The notes below the pieces were generated by a model, which saw only the letters and a list, made by a program, of their open reading frames with translations, made no database searches and was not told the origin of the DNA. 55,138 nt of DNA from the NCBI GenBank assembly GCA_019694555.1, contig JAIBBS010000039.1, forward strand, positions 1 to 55,138, written 5' to 3'. This document shows positions 23,814 to 31,312 of this stretch, piece by piece (position 1 is the stretch's first letter; each line of letters opens with the position of its first letter). Source of the stretch: Nannocystaceae bacterium. Its GTDB lineage: Bacteria > Myxococcota_A > Polyangia > Nannocystales > Nannocystaceae. The position numbers were made by a program, and so were the translations under genes.

Positions 23814-26800
23814 TCAAGGCTCGCGCAGCAGCGCGCGCGGGTGCTCGACGGTGGTCACGTTGCCCGACGCATCCGACACGCTGATGCGAAGGGTCGCGTC
23901 GTCGGGCACACCCGCCAGCGAGATCTCGACCACGCCCGCGCTCGCTGCGGGCGGTGACGATGCGAGGGGATTCCATCCCTTTGCCACGCGCCACGCGACC
24001 GCGAGCGAGTCGGGCTCGATGCCCTCGCCGAGGTCGACGGTGCCGACCAACAGCGTCGTCGGATCGCTTGCCGCGATGCGCGCGACCAGCACCGGCGGCG
24101 CCGCGTCGAGCAATGCCGCCGCGCCCGCGGCCGCGCCGGTGTCGATCCAGCGCGCGAGCGTGCGCAGCTCCGCCGCGGTCGTCTCGGTGGGGTGGTCGAG
24201 GCCGAAGTCGACGTCGGCCGCGGCGCCATCGCCCGCGCCGAAGCTCGCGTCGGTGCGGCCGTCGGTGCGCGCGTTGGCGGCCTTCCAGTACAGCAGGCTG
24301 CCGCGCGCCGAGCCGAAGCGGACGTAGCGCGACAGCTGGGGCTTGCGCAGCGTACCCGCGACCGGCACCTGCTGCGCCGGCGGCACGTAGCTCTGCGACG
24401 CGTCGGCCGCGAGGCGCCACCAGCTCGAGCCGACGTCGGTGCCCGCGAGATCGAGCCGCAACCCCGCGGCCGCGGTGTCGGACGCGTGGCACGAGGCGCA
24501 GCGGGTCTCGAGGATCGGCCACACGTCGCGCGTGAACTCGACGTCCAGGCCCCAGCCGCTGCGGAACTCGAGCGTGGGCGCGAGCACGGTGCCGCCGGCC
24601 AGCAGCTGCACGGTGCCGTCGCCGGCGAGCAGCGGCGGGCGCGTGGCCGCGAGCGTGTCCTCGAAGCGCAGCGGCAGGGTCGAGCGCACGTGGCAGCCCC
24701 CGCAGCGTCGGTCCTCGCCCGGTCGCAGCGAGAACGGTACCTGCGAGCTGGTGAGCGCGCGGCCCTCACAGTCGATGCTCGCGATCAGCAGCGGCGTGTC
24801 GGCGGGGAGCCGCACGCGGAACGAGGTGTCCGGGTCACCGAGCGGATCGATCGCGACCGCACCGTCGGTCGACTTGCGCACCGGCAGCTCGGCGAGGATG
24901 CGCACGCGGTGGCCCATCGCGCTGCGCAGCGCGGTCTCGTCGCCGGCGACGTTGGGCAGCAGCGCCGCGATGCGCACGCCGCAGACCTCGTCGGGTTGCC
25001 ACTCGGAGGTCTGCGCACCCTGCAGCGCCCACTGCACCTCGCCCGCGAAGGGGTTGCCCTCGACGCTGCGGGTCTCGTGTTGCAGCAGCGACGACGCGCC
25101 CAGCAGTGCGAAGGGCGTCGCCGGCGGCAGCGCGTCGTGGGGCTCGGCACGGCGATGCGCCGGCTCGATCGCCGTGGGCGCCTCCTGATCGTGGGTCTGC
25201 GCGAACGGCCGGACCGCGACCGGCATGAGCTCGTGCCACTGCGGCGTGTCGATGATCGGCTGCAGCGCGCTGGGGTGATCGATCGGAACCGCGGTCGCGC
25301 GTGCGATGCCGGCGTCGCAGCCGGGATTGTCGAGTCCCAGCAATTCGAGGGTGTGCAGCGGCACCAGGTTGCCGTTGCCGCTGGTCGCCGGTGGCTTGGG
25401 ATCGGGCAGCAGATCGTTGCTGGCGACGTCGCTGCAGGCGCCCTTGGTCCACGTCAGCAGCACGCCGCCACCGGGCTCGCCGCTGGCATCGCGGACGCGT
25501 CCGGCGTAGGCGAGCGGATCGGCATAGCCGTCGACCGACAGCGACGGTGGCGGCATTGCGGCGCCGAAGCTGCCCGGCCCCGCGGCCCACGGCGTGAGCC
25601 GCTCGAGGTCCGCGGGCAGGAACACCAGCGGCGGATCGACGGTGAACGGCGCCGGGCCCTCGCGACCGTCGACGTCGGGCGCGAAGCCCAGCAGCGCGCC
25701 GGCGTCGGGTGGTCCGGCGCCCTCGACCGCGAGCACGCGGCCGTCGGACGCCTGGCCCAGCGACGCGATCGACGAATGGGAGTACCAGCCGCCCTGCAGG
25801 TGCGTGTGCTGCCCCAGCAGCGCGGTCATGCGCGCGCCGTCGGGATCCTGCACATAGATGTGATTCACATTGCGGAAGGCGCCGGGCGAGCCGGGCGATC
25901 CATTGGTGTAGCGAAACGGCTGCAGGCCGGTGCGTTGGGTCGAGACGTGGGCGATGCGGCCGTCGCGGAGCTGCAGCGGTGCCCGGGCGGCGGTGAGGTG
26001 GTGCACGCCCAGCATCACCGGGGTCGTGTCGCCGGGGTCGAGTGCGAGCAGGGCCACGCGGGAGGTGCCGCCGAGGTTGCTCCATTCGCCGATGCTCTCG
26101 CGGACCTGCGTCGGCGGTTGTCCGGGCTGCGAGCTGGCGAACGCGATGCGGCCGTCGGCGAGGAATGTCGGCGAGCGCCGGATCTCGCCCGCGGCCGCGA
26201 CCGACTCCCACGATTCACCGGTCTGCAGATCGATCACGACCAGCCGCGAGGCCACCGGGGTGAACAAGGGATTGGGCAGCTGCACCGAGCCCACGACCGA
26301 TTGCTGTGCGTCCTCGCGCAGGGTCTGGGCCTCGATCTGTTCGTGGTAGTGGTCGATGGTGCCCTGCAGCACCACGAAGGCCGCGCGCGTGCCGTCGTGG
26401 GCGATCGCGGGATCGAGCGCGACGCAGGCGTCGGTCGCGGTCGCGCTGCTGCTGCAATCCCACAGCGTGGTCGGCTCGGCGCCGTCGCGCAGCCACATCA
26501 GATCGCACGGCGCGACGAAGCCCGCGGTGTTGTTGGTGCCGGGCAGGCGATCGTAGACGTCGGCGTGGTGGAAGCTGCGCGTGGCCGAGACCGTGGCGCC
26601 GTCGACCACGATGTCGGCGGTGACCTCGAGCAATCCCGGTGTCCGCGGGCAGCGGACGTAGATCACGCCGTCGAGGCCGTCGTCGCCGCCGCTGCCGCTG
26701 CCGTCGCTGGCACTGCTGGCCGAGTCGGTGCCCGAGCCCGACATCGCGCCGCTGGCGAACGGGTGCAGCTGTCCGGCATCGCCGCAAGCCAGCCACGGCA

Positions 26801-26828
26801 GCACCAGCAGCACGCTCTTGCGCGTCAT
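23814..26828 (-). CDS. HzsA-related (hydrazine synthase alpha-like) two-haem lipoprotein
   Basis: 1004 residues, lipoprotein-type N-terminus (MTRKSVLLVLPWLACGDAG) followed by a Ser/Gly linker. A beta-propeller-like region occupies roughly 60-650 (SRLVVIDLQTGESWE, PTFLADGRIAFASSQPG, TFEVDP-like strands). Two c-type haem sites follow: CGGCH at 709-713 and CASCH at 777-781, the second inside a cytochrome-c-like module (DVWPILETRCASCH). The order propeller, haem linker, cytochrome is that of HzsA-related proteins. True HzsA makes hydrazine in anammox bacteria; that activity is not implied here, and an extracytoplasmic redox role is my inference. Its ATG overlaps the upstream gene's stop (ATGA). 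Confidence 0.8.
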   Translation of the reverse strand: MTRKSVLLVLPWLACGDAGQLHPFASGAMSGSGTDSASSASDGSGSGGDDGLDGVIYVRCPRTPGLLEVTADIVVDGATVSATRSFHHADVYDRLPGTNNTAGFVAPCDLMWLRDGAEPTTLWDCSSSATATDACVALDPAIAHDGTRAAFVVLQGTIDHYHEQIEAQTLREDAQQSVVGSVQLPNPLFTPVASRLVVIDLQTGESWESVAAAGEIRRSPTFLADGRIAFASSQPGQPPTQVRESIGEWSNLGGTSRVALLALDPGDTTPVMLGVHHLTAARAPLQLRDGRIAHVSTQRTGLQPFRYTNGSPGSPGAFRNVNHIYVQDPDGARMTALLGQHTHLQGGWYSHSSIASLGQASDGRVLAVEGAGPPDAGALLGFAPDVDGREGPAPFTVDPPLVFLPADLERLTPWAAGPGSFGAAMPPPSLSVDGYADPLAYAGRVRDASGEPGGGVLLTWTKGACSDVASNDLLPDPKPPATSGNGNLVPLHTLELLGLDNPGCDAGIARATAVPIDHPSALQPIIDTPQWHELMPVAVRPFAQTHDQEAPTAIEPAHRRAEPHDALPPATPFALLGASSLLQHETRSVEGNPFAGEVQWALQGAQTSEWQPDEVCGVRIAALLPNVAGDETALRSAMGHRVRILAELPVRKSTDGAVAIDPLGDPDTSFRVRLPADTPLLIASIDCEGRALTSSQVPFSLRPGEDRRCGGCHVRSTLPLRFEDTLAATRPPLLAGDGTVQLLAGGTVLAPTLEFRSGWGLDVEFTRDVWPILETRCASCHASDTAAAGLRLDLAGTDVGSSWWRLAADASQSYVPPAQQVPVAGTLRKPQLSRYVRFGSARGSLLYWKAANARTDGRTDASFGAGDGAAADVDFGLDHPTETTAAELRTLARWIDTGAAAGAAALLDAAPPVLVARIAASDPTTLLVGTVDLGEGIEPDSLAVAWRVAKGWNPLASSPPAASAGVVEISLAGVPDDATLRISVSDASGNVTTVEHPRALLREP

Positions 26829-27916
26829 CGCGACCTCCGCGGCACCAGCTCGAGCGCCAATGCGACCTCGCCCAGCGGCAAGAGCGTGCGGCGGCCCGCG
26901 CCGCCGTCGTCGACCTGCAGCGGCGGCAACGCGACGCCCAGGCGCATGCCGCCGCGGATCCGCAGTCGTCGGGCCACGCGCACCGCGACGTCGAGCGCGA
27001 ACGAGGCCATCGCGGTCGCCGTGGTGTCGGCGCGGCCGCGATAGCCGGGGTTGCCGCGACCGCGGGTCCACGCCGCGAGCACGCCACCGCCCAGGCCGAT
27101 CATCGGTGCGACGCGGGCACGCGGCACCGGCCACACGCCGACGTGGGCGCGTGCGAGCCACCAGCCCACGCGCGCGGTGCCGGCCGGGCCCTCGACGCGG
27201 GCCTGCAGCGCGGTTGCGGCCAGCTCGGCGTCGAGCCCGAGGCGTCGCGCTCGGCCCAGGCGTACGCCCACGCCGAGCAGCGGACTGACGATCACGCCGA
27301 TGTCCTGCGCGGCGCCGCCGACGGTCGTGCCCACGCGCGCGTCCCATCGCGGCGCGGGCTCGGGCGGCACTGCGACCGGCTCGCGCGGAGGCGGCGTCGC
27401 GGGCTCGGGCGGTGGCTGCGGCGGCACGATCGTGCCCAGCGCGAGCACGACCTCGGCGCAGCGTACCGCGAAGGTGTCCTCGTCCGCGTCGCCGTCACCC
27501 GCGACGATCGCCACGTGGACCATGCGCGTGCCCTCGCGTCGCCACAGCTCCGCGCGGTCGGTCGTGGCGTCGATCCACAAGGCGATCTCGGCGCCGTGGC
27601 GCTGCAGCTCCTCGTCCACGCGTGCGAGCGAGCCCTGACCGGCGGGCGGCACGAACAGCACCGCATCGATCGCCAGCGCCGCGAGCTCGTCTTCGATCCG
27701 GCGCACGCGCGCGGACCACTGCGCCGGTGGTGCCGCGCCGTCGATCCACAGCAGCACCGGCGCGCGGCCGGTGGCGTCGGGATCGACCGGCGGCGTCGAC
27801 TCGGCGTCGATCGGTGGTGCCGCGGTCGGATCCACCGTCGTCGACTCGGCCGGCTGCGCCCGCGCGATGCCCAGCGCCAGGCACAGCGATGCAACGAGCG
27901 GGGAGGTCGAGGCCAT
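26825..27916 (-). CDS. Exported protein, possibly with outer-membrane beta-barrel C-terminus
   Basis: 363 residues. A cleavable signal (ASTSPLVASLCLALGIARAQ) precedes an alpha/beta-looking N-terminal half (APVLLWIDGAAPPAQWSARV, AIDAVLFVPPAGQG, EIALWIDATTDRAELWRREG). A Pro-rich hinge lies near 175-205. The C-terminal half has alternating hydrophobic strands ending in a charged aromatic-poor terminus (VGTTVGGAAQDIGVIVSPLLGVGV, GLDAELAATALQARVEG), as in small outer-membrane barrels. It lies between the FecR/TPR protein (8-base gap) and the HzsA-related protein (4-base overlap), so they are one operon. I do not recognise a family. It may be an envelope partner of the haem protein. Confidence 0.75.
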   Translation of the reverse strand: MASTSPLVASLCLALGIARAQPAESTTVDPTAAPPIDAESTPPVDPDATGRAPVLLWIDGAAPPAQWSARVRRIEDELAALAIDAVLFVPPAGQGSLARVDEELQRHGAEIALWIDATTDRAELWRREGTRMVHVAIVAGDGDADEDTFAVRCAEVVLALGTIVPPQPPPEPATPPPREPVAVPPEPAPRWDARVGTTVGGAAQDIGVIVSPLLGVGVRLGRARRLGLDAELAATALQARVEGPAGTARVGWWLARAHVGVWPVPRARVAPMIGLGGGVLAAWTRGRGNPGYRGRADTTATAMASFALDVAVRVARRLRIRGGMRLGVALPPLQVDDGGAGRRTLLPLGEVALALELVPRRSR

Positions 27917-27924
27917 GCCGAGGC

Positions 27925-29172
27925 TCAAGGCGCGTCGAGCAGCGCCTGCGCCAGCTTGGCATGCGGTCCGTCGGGGTAGGAATCGAGATAGACGCGCGCG
28001 GCGTCGCGGGCCTCGGCGCGCCTGCCGGCGTCGCGCAGGGCCGCGACCAGGCGACCGCGCGCGAGCTTCGCGAAGCTGCCGCGGGGGGCTTCGTCGAGGT
28101 ACGTCGACAGCCACGTCGCGGCGGCCGCGGGATCGCGCTGGTGGTCGGCGGCGAGGCGGCCGAGCTGGAAGGCCGCGCGCGCGGCTGCCGGCGTGCCCGC
28201 GAAGCGCTTGCGGATGCCGCGGTAGATCGTGGTGGCCTGCTGCGGGCGCGCGGCGAGCCGCGCGACGTCACCCAGCCGCTCGAGCGAGGCCGCCGGCAGC
28301 TTGGCGATGGCGTCGTCGAGGCCGTCGCGCTCGATGCTGGCGAGCGCCTCGGCGTACTGGCCGGCCTCGGCCAGCTGCTGCCAGTCCGGCGCCGCGCTCG
28401 GCGTGGGCTTGCTGCGCGGTCGCGGTGCGGTCGGGCGCGGCGTGGGCTCGGCGTCGTCGTCCGCGTCGACGATCACCTCGGTCGACGCGTCCGTGTCCGT
28501 GTCCGTGTCCGCGGGCGCGGCAGTGGGCAGTCGCGCGAGCGCGACGTCACCCTCGCGCGCGACCAAGCGATGTCCGGCGTCGACGGCGATCGGCGCGCTG
28601 CTGGTGGGCGTGTGCACCTCGACCTTGCCGCGCGAGACCGTGACCGCGAGCTCGCCGTCGTCGGGCAGCCACACCACGTCGAACGCGGTGCCCACCACCG
28701 CGACGCGGTAGGGCCCGGCCTCGATCGCGACGGTGCGGTGCGCCGCGGGATCGACCTGCGCGCGCATCGTGCCGCTCTCGAGCACGACCAGCACCTGCTG
28801 CGTGTCCGCCAGCGAGACGCGCCCGCGCGCGCCGTCGTGCAGCGACAGGCTCGCGCCGGTGCCGACCGCCAGCGCGGCCTCGCCGTGGCTGGGCGCCTGC
28901 ACCCACGTGCGATCGGGCGCGGCCGCCACACGATCGTCGGGTTGCGACGGCGGGGCGGCGGCCCACGGCGACCACCACAGCAGCACCACCGCGGTGGCCG
29001 CGGCCGCCAGCGCGCCGCCGATCCACCACGCCGCCCGCGGCCGCGCGGTGGTGGTGGCGACGATGCGCTCGCGCTCGCGCAGCCGCGCCTGCGGATCGAG
29101 TGCGCCGTCGACGTGGCTCGCGACGAACTCGCCCAGCGCATCGAGGTCGAGCGGGCGTTGCGGCTCGGTCAC
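27925..29172 (-). CDS. FecR-domain transmembrane protein with C-terminal TPR-like repeats
   Basis: 415 residues from a GTG (VTEPQRPLDLDALGEF). The first 45 residues are cytoplasmic and helical, as in anti-sigma domains. One membrane helix spans about 49-68 (WWIGGALAAAATAVVLLWW). A FecR-like domain follows at about 80-210 (GEAALAVGTGASLSLHDGARGRVSLA, AVVGTAFDVVWL), then a linker with Asp/Thr repeats and TPR-like helices to the end (AARAAFQLGRLAADHQRD). Its GTG overlaps the sigma factor stop (GTGA), which fits a sigma/anti-sigma pair with signal reception outside the membrane. What it senses is unknown. Confidence 0.82.
   Translation of the reverse strand: MTEPQRPLDLDALGEFVASHVDGALDPQARLRERERIVATTTARPRAAWWIGGALAAAATAVVLLWWSPWAAAPPSQPDDRVAAAPDRTWVQAPSHGEAALAVGTGASLSLHDGARGRVSLADTQQVLVVLESGTMRAQVDPAAHRTVAIEAGPYRVAVVGTAFDVVWLPDDGELAVTVSRGKVEVHTPTSSAPIAVDAGHRLVAREGDVALARLPTAAPADTDTDTDASTEVIVDADDDAEPTPRPTAPRPRSKPTPSAAPDWQQLAEAGQYAEALASIERDGLDDAIAKLPAASLERLGDVARLAARPQQATTIYRGIRKRFAGTPAAARAAFQLGRLAADHQRDPAAAATWLSTYLDEAPRGSFAKLARGRLVAALRDAGRRAEARDAARVYLDSYPDGPHAKLAQALLDAP
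28489..28512. repeat. Four-copy 6-bp tandem repeat in the FecR-protein linker
   Basis: GTCCGT is repeated three times followed by GTCCGC. On the coding strand it encodes alternating Asp-Thr residues in the linker between the FecR and TPR regions. As the unit is 6 bases, copy-number change would alter linker length without shifting the frame. Confidence 0.6.
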
Positions 29173-29825
29173 GATGCACCTCCGCCGAAGCGTCGCGCCA
29201 GCTCGGGGTCGGACGTGGCCAGGGCAGCGAAGCGCGCGCTCGCCCGCGCGATGCGACGCTTGGCGGTCGCGAGCGAGCAGCCGACGATCTTGGCGACCTC
29301 GGTCAGCTCGTGGCGCTCGATGTGACGCAGCACGAACGCGATGCGCTCGTCGGTGGGCATGCGGTCGAGGTGATCGTAGATCCGTCGCAGCAGATCGCGG
29401 GCCTCGGGATCGCCGTCGCCGACGCCGGGTTCGGGCGCGGGGTCGGCGGACCAGAACAGCCGCCGGAACCGGCGGCGCCGCAGCTCGGAGCGCGCGGTGT
29501 TGGCCGCGACCGCGACGACCCAGCCGCGCAGGCCCGCGGCCTCGCGCACGCGGCCGACGCCGCGGAGGATCTGCACGAACGCGTCGTGGACGACGTCGTC
29601 GCGATCGGCGTCGGGGCCGAGGCAGCGCGCGACCACGCGGTGCACGTCGCCGGCGAAGCGATCGTGCAGCAGCGCGGCCGCGGCCGCGCCCCCGCGCCGC
29701 AGCAGCGCCAGCAGCTCGGCGTCGTCGCCCGCGAACGGCAGCACCTGCACGCGCGGGCTCGCGTTCGCGGGGGAGGGCTGGGCCGAGGCGCGCACCGGGG
29801 ACAGCAGTCGATCGTGCCCGTCCAA
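29169..29825 (-). CDS. ECF-family RNA polymerase sigma factor
   Basis: 218 residues. Sigma-2 lies at about 35-105 (AALLHDRFAGDVHRVVARCLGPDADRDDVVHDAFVQILRG) and sigma-4 at about 150-205 (MPTDERIAFVLRHIERHELTEVAKIVGCSLATAKRRIARA). There is a 30-residue N-terminal extension. The next gene, translationally coupled by GTGA overlap, encodes a FecR-domain membrane protein that is the likely anti-sigma. The downstream genes (beta-barrel-like protein, HzsA-related lipoprotein, perhaps the MYXO-CTERM-like protein) are then candidate targets or co-transcribed cargo. The helix-turn-helix (EVAKIVGCSLATAKRR) is well preserved, so promoter recognition is probably intact. Confidence 0.9.
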   Translation of the reverse strand: MDGHDRLLSPVRASAQPSPANASPRVQVLPFAGDDAELLALLRRGGAAAAALLHDRFAGDVHRVVARCLGPDADRDDVVHDAFVQILRGVGRVREAAGLRGWVVAVAANTARSELRRRRFRRLFWSADPAPEPGVGDGDPEARDLLRRIYDHLDRMPTDERIAFVLRHIERHELTEVAKIVGCSLATAKRRIARASARFAALATSDPELARRFGGGAS

Positions 29826-29925
29826 ACGGCTCGCGCAAAGCCGCGATCGGGCCCCGCGGCCGCCCGGCGGTGGTGCGCGGGCAGGCGCGGGTGTGCGCGG
29901 CGGGCCCCGTCGGGGCCGCTGCGGC

Positions 29926-29931
29926 TATGCT
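29926..29931 (+). promoter_or_regulatory. Candidate -10 element for rluE
   Basis: TATGCT, 11 bases before the GTG at 29943. No -35 consensus is visible at the usual spacing. Same start-proximal pattern as at 4958, 13893, 31300 and 54161. Confidence 0.3.
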
Positions 29932-29942
29932 GGCCACGGTCC

Positions 29943-30497
29943 GTGCTCATCGCGCTGCACAAGCCCTACGGGGTCATCAGCCAGTTCCTGCCCAAGGGCG
30001 GCCACCCCACGCTCGCGGGCCTGGGACTGCCGGCGCGCGTGCACCCGGCGGGTCGGCTCGACGCCGACAGCGAGGGCCTGCTGCTGCTCACCGACGACGG
30101 CGCGCTGCAGCACCGCCTCACCGATCCCCGCTTCGATCACCCCAAGACCTACTGGGCGCAGGTCGAGGGCGCGCCCGACGACGCCGCGCTGCAGCCGCTG
30201 CGCGAGGGCATCGTGCTGCGCGACGGACCCACGCGGCCGGCGCAGGCGCGCGTGCTGTCGCCACCTCCCGCGATCGCGCCGCGCGAGCCGCCGATCCGCG
30301 TGCGCAAGTCGGTGCCCGACACGTGGATCGAGCTGGTGCTCGTCGAGGGTCGCAACCGCCAGGTGCGGCGCATGACTGCCGCGGTGGGTTTTCCCACGCT
30401 GCGGCTGCTGCGGGTCGCGGTGGGATCGATCGGCTTGGGCGAGCTGCAACCGGGGCAGTGGCGCGAGGTCCCCGCGCCGCCGCCGAACCGGCGCTGA
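29943..30497 (+). CDS. rluE: 23S rRNA pseudouridine synthase, RluE-type
   Basis: 184 residues from a GTG (VLIALHKPYGVISQF). It has no S4 domain. The catalytic Asp is D40 in PAGRLDADSEGLLLLTDDGALQ, the RsuA/RluE-family motif II. Later blocks PPIRVRKSVPDTW and EGRNRQVRRMTAAVGFPTLRL match E. coli RluE, which modifies U2457 of 23S rRNA in the peptidyl-transferase region. Length is slightly shorter than E. coli RluE because the N-terminal basic extension is absent. The Pro-rich tail (VPAPPPNRR) is local. It is divergent from the ECF sigma gene at 29825, and followed by the YceI gene. Confidence 0.9.
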   Translation: MLIALHKPYGVISQFLPKGGHPTLAGLGLPARVHPAGRLDADSEGLLLLTDDGALQHRLTDPRFDHPKTYWAQVEGAPDDAALQPLREGIVLRDGPTRPAQARVLSPPPAIAPREPPIRVRKSVPDTWIELVLVEGRNRQVRRMTAAVGFPTLRLLRVAVGSIGLGELQPGQWREVPAPPPNRR

Positions 30498-30570
30498 CGC
30501 GGCGGCCGTGCACGCGAAGGCGATCGCGCCTATGGTTCGCCCGCGCGCCCCACGGGCGCGAAACCCCGAC

Positions 30571-31194
30571 ATGCGCACCACGCTTTGGTCCTGGTCCCTC
30601 GTCGCGCTGCTCTCGGGCAGCGCGTGTCACAGCAAGGTCGACGACGGCAAGGCCGCCGCGGTGCAGGACGCCAAGGCCGGCGCGCGCACGCCCCCCAAGG
30701 GCAAGCCGCACGCGCTGGACGTGGGCCGAAGCCGCGTCGGTTTCGTCGGCGCCAAGATCACCGACGATCACGAGGGCAGCTTCGGCGAGTTCTCCGGCAC
30801 CGCGACCGTCGACGGCGACACGCCCACGGGCATCGACGTCACGGTCCAGACCGCGTCGATCGCCGCCGAGCCGGAGCGGCTGCGCAATCACCTCGCGTCG
30901 AACGATTTCTTCGCGGTGGAGCAGTTCCCGACCGCGTCGTTCGCCTCGCGCTCGATCGTGGCGAAGGCCGACGGCGCCAACACCCACGTGGTCGAAGGCG
31001 ATCTGACCCTGCGCGGCAAGACCAAGACCGTGTCCTTCCCCGCGGCGATCACGGTCAGCGCGACCGAGGTGCGGGGCAAGGCCGAGTTCTCGATCAACCG
31101 CAAGGACTTCGACATCGTGTACGCCGGCATGCCCGACGACCTGATCAAGGACGAGGTGCTGCTGCAGCTCGAGCTGGTCGCGCCGCGCGGGTGA
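30571..31194 (+). CDS. YceI-like lipoprotein
   Basis: 207 residues. The signal MRTTLWSWSLVALLSGSAC ends at a lipobox (SGSAC). After a short Lys/Ala-rich linker the YceI fold runs from about 45 to the end: LDVGRSRVGFVGAKITDDHEGSFGEFSGTATVDG, VQTASIAAEPERLRNHLASNDFFAVEQFPTASF (the conserved LxSxDFFxVxxxPxxxF motif), and FSINRKDFDIVYAGMPDDLIKDEVLL. YceI proteins bind isoprenoid or quinone-type lipids in an extracytoplasmic barrel. It is 73 bases after rluE; the leader contains CGCGCCC-CAC-GGGCGCG (30543-30559), which could form a hairpin. Confidence 0.9.
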   Translation: MRTTLWSWSLVALLSGSACHSKVDDGKAAAVQDAKAGARTPPKGKPHALDVGRSRVGFVGAKITDDHEGSFGEFSGTATVDGDTPTGIDVTVQTASIAAEPERLRNHLASNDFFAVEQFPTASFASRSIVAKADGANTHVVEGDLTLRGKTKTVSFPAAITVSATEVRGKAEFSINRKDFDIVYAGMPDDLIKDEVLLQLELVAPRG

Positions 31195-31299
31195 TCCCGG
31201 CGGGCCGCGGCGGCCCGCACGCCGACCGCGGCAGCGGCCGCGAGGCCCGGCCGCCGCGCCGCGATCGCACGGCCATGACACCGCCGCGGCGAAACACCG

Positions 31300-31305
31300 T
31301 ACGCT
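31300..31305 (+). promoter_or_regulatory. Candidate -10 element for the IgGFc-binding-like lipoprotein
   Basis: TACGCT, 7 bases before the GTG at 31313. ATGACA at 31275-31280 is a possible but widely spaced (19 bases) -35 box. Confidence 0.33.
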
Positions 31306-31312
31306 GCTGCGA

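Noticed and set aside
23814..26828. A true hydrazine synthase, implying anammox metabolism
   Set aside because: Only the architecture and two haem motifs match HzsA-related proteins. HzsB/HzsC genes and anammox context are absent, and the gene sits in a sigma/FecR operon.
30543..30559. CGCGCCC-CAC-GGGCGCG hairpin as an intrinsic terminator of rluE
   Set aside because: No T-run follows and the stem is short. It may fold in the YceI leader but I cannot assign a function.
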